Shown here in pieces: positions 17,995 through 26,316 of a stretch of DNA of 64,000 bases. The stretch covers positions 47,582-111,581 of the forward strand of contig NZ_SOZE01000020.1 in the NCBI RefSeq assembly GCF_004519315.1, read 5' to 3'. Source of the DNA: Mucilaginibacter psychrotolerans (GTDB lineage Bacteria > Bacteroidota > Bacteroidia > Sphingobacteriales > Sphingobacteriaceae). The translations under genes and the position numbers were made by a program. Numbering within the stretch: position 1 is the first letter of the stretch; each line of letters starts with the position of its first letter. A model generated the notes under the pieces. The model was not told the DNA's origin, searched no databases, and worked only from the letters and a program-made list of their open reading frames with translations.

Positions 17995-19518
17995 TTAGTT
18001 AATGGTGCCGGTAAAAGTGACGATGGAGCGTGCCGGGATAGTAGCGTTGTTCCCGGTAACTTTCCCGTATTTAAGCTCAGAATCCTGAGCAGTAAGGTAG
18101 GAGAGCTTTAAACTCAATTTTGCCGAAGCTGCATCAAAACCTGTGGTGACGGGCTCTTTAGCAGGATTTACGATTACTAGCGTTAACTCATTACCTTTTT
18201 TGTACGCCGAAACCAGCAGCGGACCGCTGCTGGGCATAGCTGCTATCCGCACGGCGCCAGGTGCTATAAAACGGCTGTAATTACCCATGGCCCAAAGCAT
18301 TTTACTTGTGTAGAAGTTGCCGTCGGTTTTATTTTTATCGATGTAGATGAGGCCATCTTTATAGTCGTAAGGCGATATGGCGGTCCACCATTGCCATGCT
18401 GATGCGTTAGCTACGGTTAGGTCGGTATGGATTACTGACGCAAGGTACAGCGCCGCGTCAATGCCTAAATCGCGATGGTTGCCATCTATTTCGCCGGCAT
18501 TATCGCCCAAAATGCAGTATTCTGATTGCCATAGCTCCAATCCTTTTATTGCCGCCACCGTATCGGCCAGTGCCTTACGGGCTTTTACCGATGCCGCCAT
18601 AGGCGATGTGGTAAAGTAGCTATGCGTAGCTATCGTACGGCTCAACGTTGGCAAATCGCCTATATAAGAAGGCATGCCGGGTTTAAAAAAATCGTTCACC
18701 TGATTGCCTTTACCGTGCTTATCGCCTTTCGTAAAAAGGTAATTAATACTACCAGCTTCGCCAATCAATATTTTTGAGCTCACTTTATTGCTTTGGAAGT
18801 TTTTATCAATAGCGCGTACCAACCCGGCTATCTCGGCATTATTGTAGGGGCATCCCTCCTGCCCACCATCGCTCCAATCCCATTGAGGTTCGTTTACGGG
18901 GCTGATGTAATCTAACTTAACTCCGGCTACCTTTTTCAAACCCTTCACGGTATTGGCCAGGTAAGCGGCAAAAGCATCATATTTATCAGGTACTATATTC
19001 ACCTTGCCTTTGGTTGCAAAGCTTTTGCCATTGGCAGTAAACTGTACCGGGGGACTATTGCTAAAACCCAAAAACTGCTTCACCCCCCGCTGCTTAGCGG
19101 CTTTTAAAAACCATACCTGCCCTGCCTGGTTTTGCCAGTTGTAGGTGCCATCATTATCCAGGAAAGATTCGGCGCGTCGCCATTCATCGCCAATACCGCT
19201 CGCATTGCCCTGCTGCGTACTGCCTGCACCTATATTAAACCGCCATTGCGATAAACCAATTCCCATGGGCGAGCCATCGGGATTGGTTTTACGGCTAAAA
19301 AGCAAGTCGGCTATTTTCTCACGTTTAGCATCGGGCCAGTTACCTACAAACTGACAGGCCCATGCATCTGATGCCGCAAAGTTGCTGATGGTTTGGTAGG
19401 TTTTAGCAGCATCGATATGTATAGTTACCTCGCCGGATTGCCCATGGGCAACCAGCCGGCCAAGCGCCAGACAGGTTGCCGTCAAAAGGACAATTTTAAT
19501 AGTTGATTTTCTGATCAT
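17995..19518 (-). CDS. GH30 family hydrolase, endo-beta-1,6-galactanase-like
   Basis: A 507-residue enzyme with signal peptide ending near VAHGQ. The catalytic (beta/alpha)8 barrel spans about residues 35-400, with the acid/base Glu210 in SPVNEPQWDW and the nucleophile Glu333 in LWQSEYCIL. A C-terminal beta-sandwich ends in ATIPARSIVTFTG, typical of GH30 proteins. The opening ISNFAASDAWACQFVGNWP and the GIGLSQWRFNIGAGS motif match bacterial homologues of fungal beta-1,6-galactanases. It would cut beta-1,6-galactan side chains of arabinogalactan into oligosaccharides for the downstream GH2 and GH35 enzymes. The exact linkage specificity is inference from the family and the operon. Confidence 0.85.
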   Translation of the reverse strand: MIRKSTIKIVLLTATCLALGRLVAHGQSGEVTIHIDAAKTYQTISNFAASDAWACQFVGNWPDAKREKIADLLFSRKTNPDGSPMGIGLSQWRFNIGAGSTQQGNASGIGDEWRRAESFLDNDGTYNWQNQAGQVWFLKAAKQRGVKQFLGFSNSPPVQFTANGKSFATKGKVNIVPDKYDAFAAYLANTVKGLKKVAGVKLDYISPVNEPQWDWSDGGQEGCPYNNAEIAGLVRAIDKNFQSNKVSSKILIGEAGSINYLFTKGDKHGKGNQVNDFFKPGMPSYIGDLPTLSRTIATHSYFTTSPMAASVKARKALADTVAAIKGLELWQSEYCILGDNAGEIDGNHRDLGIDAALYLASVIHTDLTVANASAWQWWTAISPYDYKDGLIYIDKNKTDGNFYTSKMLWAMGNYSRFIAPGAVRIAAMPSSGPLLVSAYKKGNELTLVIVNPAKEPVTTGFDAASAKLSLKLSYLTAQDSELKYGKVTGNNATIPARSIVTFTGTIN

Positions 19519-19569
19519 TATTTAAAAAACAAAGCGGGCAAGCCTGCCGGCATTGCTCGTTTTTGTAAG

Positions 19570-21075
19570 TTACTGTTGTATAATTTGCCACTGCTGGTTG
19601 GTGCCCGCATTTGCATTCCATTGTATGATACCGGCACCGCTAGTGGTAGATGCGCCGTTATCATCAAGTGCAAACCCGCTGTTTTTATTTATCACTTTAT
19701 AAACACCTGGGCTGACTGCGGTTAGTTGCCATTGCTGGTTGTTGCCGCCATTCCAAGGCCATTGAACAATGCCTGCACCTGCAATAGTTGAACTCATATC
19801 TACATCAAGCGCCTTGCTGCTGTTACGGTTGGCGATCTTGTAATAGCCGCCACCATTGTCGGTAATTATCCATTGCTGGTTGCTACCCCCATTTTGCGGC
19901 CATTGAATGATGCCGGCGCCATCAACTGTTGACGAACCGTTAACATCCAACGCCTGCCCGCTATTTTGGTTTAAAAAGCGATAGAAAGCACCCGTGTAAA
20001 AAACATCGGTACCACCTGCGCCCACGCCCCACGCATAGATAAGGCGGCTTAAGCCAGATAAATTGGTATTTGTAACAGTGATGCCTGCGCCGCTTCCACT
20101 TAATTGCTGCATAGCATAACTATCGCCGGTACGGATGCCCGGCCAATAAACACTACCCATGCCGTAGCTACGCGCCACATTGGTAAGTCCCTGTAGGTAG
20201 GCAATTTCAGGGTCGCCGCCAATGGCACCTGTATAGTTTTTGCCGCCCGTCATGGGTACGCCAAACTCGGTGAGCACAGCGCGGCCTGCATAATCACCTA
20301 AATTGCTTTTAAAACGGTTTTCCCATTGGACAGCCGTAGTATTGGTGCCATCACTAAAAAAGTTATAATCATGTATAGATAGCAGACAACCGGTAAAGCG
20401 GCTATCGGCCCCAACTCCCTTGATATCCTGCGAGTAAGAGGTGCCGCTTATTAAAATATGCCCTTGCGGCACTGTTGGATAATTACTTAACCATTGCGCG
20501 CAAATGGTTGTCCAGTCGGTTAACGAATATCCGTGAGGTTCGTTAAATATCTCAAAGTAAACGTGGGGGTTACTGCCATACCTGGCAACTACCGCTTTCC
20601 ACATCAACCAAAACTCCGTCATATTATCTACTTTCCCATCGGCTTGCGATTTGGATTCCCAGCAAGCCAATATTACATTCATATTTTTGCTGATAGCCTT
20701 ATCAATAACGCCAATATATGAACCCCACCAAGCTTGCGACACCGTTGAATAATTGACCGGTAAGCGTAGCGTGTTTGCGCCCGTGTTGGCTTTGATACCG
20801 GTTAACACGGCATCAGCTGTTGCGGATACGGTAGTGTAACTATCTGATGATGACAAGGCGCTTAAAACCAAAATACCATCGCTAAAATTATCGCCGTCTG
20901 CAGCCCAGTTCACTCCTTTGATGGGGCCTGGCGGGGGCGAATCGGTCGTAACCGGAACAGGGGGTAAATCTACCACATCTGTTATCTCGTCGTTATCGGC
21001 TACAATACCTTTATCTTTCTTACAACCGGTTATTAAAACACCAGCTATTAACACTAATCCAAATATCCTCTTCAT
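19570..21075 (-). CDS. GH5 family lipoprotein with C-terminal ricin-type beta-trefoil lectin (CBM13-like)
   Basis: A 501-residue lipoprotein with lipobox LITGC at about residues 14-18, then a Pro-rich linker. The GH5 barrel (about 50-345) has the acid/base Glu179 in EIFNEPHGYS and the nucleophile Glu270 in VLTEFGVP, with LRLPVNYS and HDYNFFSD as supporting motifs. The last 140 residues form a ricin B-type trefoil of three repeats, each carrying SGxALDVNGxST and NQQW (QxW) motifs, which bind galactose or similar sugars in related proteins. The lipid anchor and lectin suggest a surface-exposed enzyme that holds and cuts the polymer, perhaps taking the place of a SusE/F glycan-binding protein, which is absent. 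GH5 specificity cannot be read from sequence alone. Confidence 0.88.
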   Translation of the reverse strand: MKRIFGLVLIAGVLITGCKKDKGIVADNDEITDVVDLPPVPVTTDSPPPGPIKGVNWAADGDNFSDGILVLSALSSSDSYTTVSATADAVLTGIKANTGANTLRLPVNYSTVSQAWWGSYIGVIDKAISKNMNVILACWESKSQADGKVDNMTEFWLMWKAVVARYGSNPHVYFEIFNEPHGYSLTDWTTICAQWLSNYPTVPQGHILISGTSYSQDIKGVGADSRFTGCLLSIHDYNFFSDGTNTTAVQWENRFKSNLGDYAGRAVLTEFGVPMTGGKNYTGAIGGDPEIAYLQGLTNVARSYGMGSVYWPGIRTGDSYAMQQLSGSGAGITVTNTNLSGLSRLIYAWGVGAGGTDVFYTGAFYRFLNQNSGQALDVNGSSTVDGAGIIQWPQNGGSNQQWIITDNGGGYYKIANRNSSKALDVDMSSTIAGAGIVQWPWNGGNNQQWQLTAVSPGVYKVINKNSGFALDDNGASTTSGAGIIQWNANAGTNQQWQIIQQ

Positions 21076-21144
21076 GGGTAAGCCGGGGTTGATGCACTAT
21101 TAAAGCAGAAGGGAGCAAGTAACACTCCCCTCTGCTTATTTTTA

Positions 21145-22848
21145 TTAGTAACCTGCGTTTTGTTGCAACTGCCCGCCAGATGCCTGTATCTCTGTGCGGG
21201 GTATTGGTAACCAGTAATGCTTGGTGGCAAACGAGCGGCCATCCAAAGCAACTTTCGGTGTGTAACTAAAGCTGCCGTCGGCATTTTTGGTAATGATTAC
21301 GCCTGCTGCAGGTTTATTCTCGGTAACATCGGCAATCTTCCAACGGCGAACGTCGTAAAAACGATGCTCTTCGAATGCCAATTCAACACGGCGCTCGTAG
21401 CGGATCGCATCGCGCATTTCCGACTGCGAAAGCCCTGCTGCCAGCGCAGGCATGTTGATGCCCGGCCTTGCACGTATCATGTTGATAGCACTGCGTGCGC
21501 TGAGCGTTGAACCTGCAGGTATCGCATCCGGACCGTAAGCTTCGTTTGCGGCTTCGGCAAAGTTTAGCAGTATCTCAGCGTAGCGGAAATATATCCAGGG
21601 CTGGAAACCTGCGTTACCCCATGGGTTTTGAAGCGGATAAGCATCGTTCATGAACTTTTTAAGGTAATAGCCGGTTTTGGTGGTATTCCAGTTATCGGCA
21701 CCATCCTTGCTATCCTTTCCGCCCGGGGTGAAGGTTTCTATATTGCGGTCTCTGTAAAAAGAACCATTGTACAATACCGTCGCCGCAAAACGCGGGTCGC
21801 GGTGTTCGTAAGGCTTACTGGGATCATAACCAGATGTAGCATCGGTAATGGGCTTGCCGTTGTCCATCTCATAATCATCCACCAGGTTTTGCAATGGCGT
21901 GTTACCCGCCCAGCCGCCGTAGCCGTTTGGCCCGTTGGCAATTTCCAGGTGCGTGTGGTTATCGTTCTTGGTGTACAAACGCTCAAAGATCGTTTCGTTG
22001 GTTTCGTTCACCAGGAACAGGTTGTTATAACCGCCTGTGTAAATACCGTATTTATTTAGGCTGATAACGGCCTGTGCTGCAGTTGCTGCGTCGGCCCAGG
22101 TACCTGCACCCTCATATAGCGGGCTGGCAGCATAAAGCGCCAAGCGCGATTTTAATGCCAGGGCAGCACCTTTTGTTGCTCTGCCCAATAGCCAGCTGTT
22201 ATCATTGTTCAATGGCAGTTTAGCCGCTGCATCATCCAGCTGTGCAAGCACGTACGCTATACTTTCTTTAATCGTAGCTCTTTTGTAAAGCGATGGATCC
22301 TGCAAATCGTCGCTCAGGCTGGTTACTTTATCGCCCATCAACACTACACCGCCATAGTTGCGGATAAGGTCCTGATAGCGGAAAGCCCTGATGAATTTCA
22401 ACTCGCCTTCTATACGGGTTTTATGCCCCGCGCTCATGGGTAATTTCGATAATATACTCAACGCATAGTTACATTCCCTTATACCTCGGTAGCTCCTGCC
22501 CCACAACACGCCTGCGCCGCCCAGGTTTTCGGGGGCCAGTTGCCCGCGTTGTACCAACCAGGTGGCATCATCGTTGTTGTAGATAGATTCATCCGTAAGT
22601 GAGCTCCACATGCTGTACTCAAAGCCGCGGCCGAAACCGGGGTTTGTACCGTCGGCTTCTTTATCCTGTAACTTGGTACCGATGTAGCGGTTGGTTACGT
22701 AAGCCTCAAACACTGCAGTATCTGCCTCAATGGCCGATGTTGCGATCCTATCGGTTGGCTCTACCGTCAAAAAATCTTTTTTACACGCTGTTATGCCCAG
22801 CATACCGCCAAACAGTATAAACAACGGGGTTATATGTTTCAGTTTCAT
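21145..22848 (-). CDS. susD: SusD/RagB family outer-membrane glycan-binding lipoprotein
   Basis: A 567-residue lipoprotein, with lipobox GITAC followed by KKDFL. The helical TPR scaffold of the SusD family is recognisable: RGIRECNYALSIL, ELKFIRAFRYQDLIRNYGGVVL, and near the end RARPGINMPALAAG and the YERRVELAFEEHRFYDVRRW motif conserved across the family. It forms the lid of the SusC transporter at the cell surface and binds incoming oligosaccharide. The gene starts 11 bp after susC, the usual tight arrangement. The gene symbol is by family, not by orthology to the starch system. Confidence 0.96.
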   Translation of the reverse strand: MKLKHITPLFILFGGMLGITACKKDFLTVEPTDRIATSAIEADTAVFEAYVTNRYIGTKLQDKEADGTNPGFGRGFEYSMWSSLTDESIYNNDDATWLVQRGQLAPENLGGAGVLWGRSYRGIRECNYALSILSKLPMSAGHKTRIEGELKFIRAFRYQDLIRNYGGVVLMGDKVTSLSDDLQDPSLYKRATIKESIAYVLAQLDDAAAKLPLNNDNSWLLGRATKGAALALKSRLALYAASPLYEGAGTWADAATAAQAVISLNKYGIYTGGYNNLFLVNETNETIFERLYTKNDNHTHLEIANGPNGYGGWAGNTPLQNLVDDYEMDNGKPITDATSGYDPSKPYEHRDPRFAATVLYNGSFYRDRNIETFTPGGKDSKDGADNWNTTKTGYYLKKFMNDAYPLQNPWGNAGFQPWIYFRYAEILLNFAEAANEAYGPDAIPAGSTLSARSAINMIRARPGINMPALAAGLSQSEMRDAIRYERRVELAFEEHRFYDVRRWKIADVTENKPAAGVIITKNADGSFSYTPKVALDGRSFATKHYWLPIPRTEIQASGGQLQQNAGY

Positions 22849-22859
22849 TGTTGTTCTTG

Positions 22860-25800
22860 TTAAAATTTCACGTTAGCACCTAAGTTGATAATGCGCTGCT
22901 GCGGGTAAAACTGGCCGCTGCCGCTGGTTCCTTCCGGATCGTAATCCTTCACCTTGGTTATGGTGAATAAGTTGAATCCGCTTGCGTAAACCCTTATTCC
23001 GCCCAGCTTAAGTTTCGATAGGAATTGTGACTTGAAATTATACCCTAACTGCACGTTTTTCAACCTGATGAAAGAGGCATCGTTCAACCAGAAGGTGTTA
23101 TTGTACTGGCCACCGCTAATGGCATTTGATGCCCTGTCAGTCACCCTTGGGTAACTGCCGTTCGGGTTGCTTGCGCTAAACCTGTTATCGGCCCAGCTGC
23201 TGTAGAAGTTGCCTATACTGCCCGACTCCGGCAATACGTATTGGCTAACCTGCGCCTGACCGGCGAATAATATCGATATATCGAAGTTTTTGTAGGCAGC
23301 GTTTAAAGCTATACCGTATGTAATTTGAGGGATGTTACCGTATTTGGTACGGGTTTGGTCGTCGGCGGTTATTTTTCCGTCTTTGTTGTAGTCTTCATAA
23401 ATTAAATCGCCAACTTTTGCGCCGGTTACATGCGGATGAGCATCAAGATCTGCCTGCGTGCGGAAAATGCCAATAGCGTTGTACAGCAAATAGGTGTTCA
23501 TAGGGTGGCCGGTTTGGCGCTGATAATCAAGAGCTCCGCTTGCTTCGTCGATAAATACGACGTTGCTTTTGGCGTAGGTGATGTTGCCGCTAATGCCCCA
23601 GGTAAACTTGCTCGAAGTTGTTGAATTGTAGCCCAGGCTTCCTTCAACACCCTCGCTGTTTACCTTACCGATATTCTCGGATGGTACCAACGGATCGGAA
23701 CCGTAAGGGTTTACGATACCTGATGTACCGGGCAACGAAGCATTACGGGTAGCCAATATGCTCGACCTTTTTTGCTTGAAGTAAATTGCCTCTACGGTAA
23801 AGTTGTGCAGGAATGTAGCATTTAAGCCGATATCGAGCTTGCGGGCAGTTTCCCAGGTGATGTTGGGGTTGGCTAATTTTACCAGGTTAACGTTTGGTTG
23901 GATGGTGTTTGAGCCGCTGCCCGGTACCGATGCAACGAAGCCGTTGCTCACTAACACATAGTTATCAAAGTATTGGAAACCGTTTACGTTATCATTTCCT
24001 AAAGAACCGTAAGAAGCACGCAGCTTAAGGTCGTCAATAAAGGTTACCTTATTTTTAAACCACTCTTCTTTAGAAACCCTCCAACCTACTGATGCTGATG
24101 GGAAATAACCCCATTGTTTGCCAGAAGGGAATATTGAACTGCCATCTGCACGTAACTGACCCTCAAACAGGTATTTCTCGTCATAAGCGTAGGCCAATCG
24201 GCTAATTACACTTCGGCGATTGTAGTTTGAGCTGTAACCCGAGTTAAGGTAATCAGTTGCCGCGCTACCACCCTGCGAAAGCTCGGGCAATTGCGACGAC
24301 AAGTAGTTGTATCGTGTAGCATCAAAATAATCCAGGTGGCTTTTGCTTTGCTCATAACCAACAAAGGCATTGATATCATGCGCACCGAATTTGCGCGCAA
24401 AGTTCAATTTAATGTTGGAAGTGATCAACTGCTGGTTGTTTTGCGATTCGAAGAGCGTGGCTGCATTATTGTTGCCGCCAACAACTACCTTGTTGTACAC
24501 ATCGCCGCCACCATAGCTGTAAAGTACATATGGTTTACTGAAGCTTTTATCGAAAGCGTTAGATTTATCTACCGAGAAGAAACCATCCAACGATAAGCCT
24601 TCTATACCCGGCAAGGCATAGCTACCTTTCAATATACCATTGAAAACCTGGGTTGGGTTACGGTTTGTGCCCGCGATATCAGTTACCTGTACTGCAGGGT
24701 TATTATTTTCGATACCGGTTGTTGGCAAGCCATTTGGATAAAATGCTGCTACGATTGGTTTTGCGCGATAAACCGACCGGAAAACATCGCCAGCACCCAC
24801 TTGCGGAAATAACCTGTCTTCCTGGCGGCCAGAGATAGACAAGCCAACCTTAAGGCGTTTGGTAACATTCGCATCGATATTAGAGCGGAAATTATACTGA
24901 TGATATTGGGTTACGCCGTTTTTGTACAAACCATCCTGGTAAAGCGTACCTAACGACACGAAGTACTTCACATCATCATTACCGCCAGCTACCGATAGAC
25001 TATGCTGGTTTTGCAGCGCGTAACTTTTAAGCGTTTGCTTTTCCCAATCGGTGTTAGGGTAGTTAAGCGGATCCGAGCCATCGCTGAATTTCTGTATCTG
25101 CTCCGCAGTGTATGACTGGTTTAAGCCGCCTGCAGGGTTAGAATCGTAGTTTATCTCGTTCATGATCTGCGCATAAGTAGCAGCATCGGCCATTTTCGGC
25201 AAACGTGTTGGCGAGCTAAAGCCTTGGTTATAGCTGTAGTTGATGGTAGGCTTGCCGGTTTTACCGCGTTTGGTAGTTATCAGGATAACACCGTTTGCCG
25301 CCCTGTTACCATAAATGGCCGCAGATGCATCCTTCAGTACCGACATGCTTTCGATATCGTTAGGATCAAGCCTTTCAAGCCCGCCTATTTGCCCGGGCAC
25401 ACCGTCAACAACGATAAGCACGTTGTTGCTGCCGGTTGTTGCCAAACCACGTACTGTGATATTAGAGCCATCGTAACCCGGTTCGCCGCTACGGTTGTTT
25501 ACTATAACACCGGCAACACGGCCAGCCAAAGCGTTCGAAAGGTTCGGAGCCGGGCTTTTAACCAGTTCTGCACCCTTAACCTGCGAAATAGATCCTGTTA
25601 AAGTTGCTTTCTTTTGCGTGCCGTAACCCACTACCACTACCTCGTTGAGCGATTTGGAATCGGCCTCCAACTTAATATTAAAAGTGGTTTGGCCGTTAAT
25701 GGCTATCTCCTGCTTTATGTAACCAATGTAGGTAAATACCAAAGTGCCCGAGGCATCGGGGATGTTCAAAGTAAACTTCCCGTTGACATCGGTAACTGCG

Positions 25801-26036
25801 GCGGCTTGGGTGCCTTTTAACGACACCGTTACGCCGGGCAAGGTTTCACCTTTTTCATCAGTTACCACACCGGTAATCTTTACGTCTTGCCGGGCTACAC
25901 TGTTGATACCGGCATGCGCTCGCGAAGGCATAGCAATGCTGCCTGCACAGGCAATAGCCATACTGGTTGCCAATAAGAAAAGCCGCGGTAATTTTTTCCC
26001 GTGCGGAGAATCTTTTACATGTAAATTTAGTTTCAT
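22860..26036 (-). CDS. susC: SusC/RagA family TonB-linked outer-membrane transporter
   Basis: A 1058-residue TonB-dependent transporter. The order is signal peptide (about 1-43), CarboxypepD_reg-like domain (50-130, KITGVVTDEKGETLPGVTVSL), TonB box and plug domain (135-260, beginning EVVVVGYGTQKKATLTG and including LIVVDGVPG and SVLKDASAAIYG), then the 22-strand barrel ending in NLGANVKF. It imports the glycan fragments captured by the SusD lid, powered by TonB-ExbBD located elsewhere. It is the first gene of the six-gene polysaccharide operon and the likely target of the hybrid two-component regulator upstream. Confidence 0.97.
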   Translation of the reverse strand: MKLNLHVKDSPHGKKLPRLFLLATSMAIACAGSIAMPSRAHAGINSVARQDVKITGVVTDEKGETLPGVTVSLKGTQAAAVTDVNGKFTLNIPDASGTLVFTYIGYIKQEIAINGQTTFNIKLEADSKSLNEVVVVGYGTQKKATLTGSISQVKGAELVKSPAPNLSNALAGRVAGVIVNNRSGEPGYDGSNITVRGLATTGSNNVLIVVDGVPGQIGGLERLDPNDIESMSVLKDASAAIYGNRAANGVILITTKRGKTGKPTINYSYNQGFSSPTRLPKMADAATYAQIMNEINYDSNPAGGLNQSYTAEQIQKFSDGSDPLNYPNTDWEKQTLKSYALQNQHSLSVAGGNDDVKYFVSLGTLYQDGLYKNGVTQYHQYNFRSNIDANVTKRLKVGLSISGRQEDRLFPQVGAGDVFRSVYRAKPIVAAFYPNGLPTTGIENNNPAVQVTDIAGTNRNPTQVFNGILKGSYALPGIEGLSLDGFFSVDKSNAFDKSFSKPYVLYSYGGGDVYNKVVVGGNNNAATLFESQNNQQLITSNIKLNFARKFGAHDINAFVGYEQSKSHLDYFDATRYNYLSSQLPELSQGGSAATDYLNSGYSSNYNRRSVISRLAYAYDEKYLFEGQLRADGSSIFPSGKQWGYFPSASVGWRVSKEEWFKNKVTFIDDLKLRASYGSLGNDNVNGFQYFDNYVLVSNGFVASVPGSGSNTIQPNVNLVKLANPNITWETARKLDIGLNATFLHNFTVEAIYFKQKRSSILATRNASLPGTSGIVNPYGSDPLVPSENIGKVNSEGVEGSLGYNSTTSSKFTWGISGNITYAKSNVVFIDEASGALDYQRQTGHPMNTYLLYNAIGIFRTQADLDAHPHVTGAKVGDLIYEDYNKDGKITADDQTRTKYGNIPQITYGIALNAAYKNFDISILFAGQAQVSQYVLPESGSIGNFYSSWADNRFSASNPNGSYPRVTDRASNAISGGQYNNTFWLNDASFIRLKNVQLGYNFKSQFLSKLKLGGIRVYASGFNLFTITKVKDYDPEGTSGSGQFYPQQRIINLGANVKF

Positions 26037-26258
26037 CTGGGTTATTGGTTTTTAATTGGTTTCACCTCCGGCCTGTAGCACACATTTAATCGAAGAAGGG
26101 CAGCGACAGAAACTATCGCTTCCGTTTAGTTTTTGCCTATCAATAGATGCCTGTCACAGGAAATCGGTTTAAACCTTGGTTATTGGTAGGCCTAAATTCA
26201 GGCTAAAACCCCGAAAACAGTGAGGGGTAAATTCTGATTTACATAGGGGTGATTTAAT
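26037..26258 (-). promoter_or_regulatory. susC upstream region with direct repeats and dyads, candidate regulator-binding sites
   Basis: Two direct repeats of AGGGGT followed by an A/T-rich tail start at 26223 and 26245, 22 bp apart, which is two helical turns. A perfect dyad GTAAAT-TCTG-ATTTAC lies at 26227-26242 and overlaps them. A second dyad, GCGACAG-AAA-CTATCGC, lies at 26103-26119 close to susC. AraC-type output domains of hybrid two-component systems commonly bind direct repeats, so the first set is a plausible operator. I could not identify a clear -7 element. Confidence 0.4.
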
Positions 26259-26297
26259 AAAAAAGCCTCAAATTTGAGGTTTTTGAGGCTTTTTTGG
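26259..26297 (-). terminator. Terminator of the hybrid two-component system gene
   Basis: AAAAAAGCCTCAAA pairs with TTTTTGAGGCTTTTTT around a short loop (TTTGAGG). The element is nearly symmetrical and could work both ways, but it lies 20 bp after the stop at 26317 on the - strand and separates the regulator from the susC promoter region. Confidence 0.8.
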
Positions 26298-26316
26298 CAG
26301 GGGGTAAAATAATATT

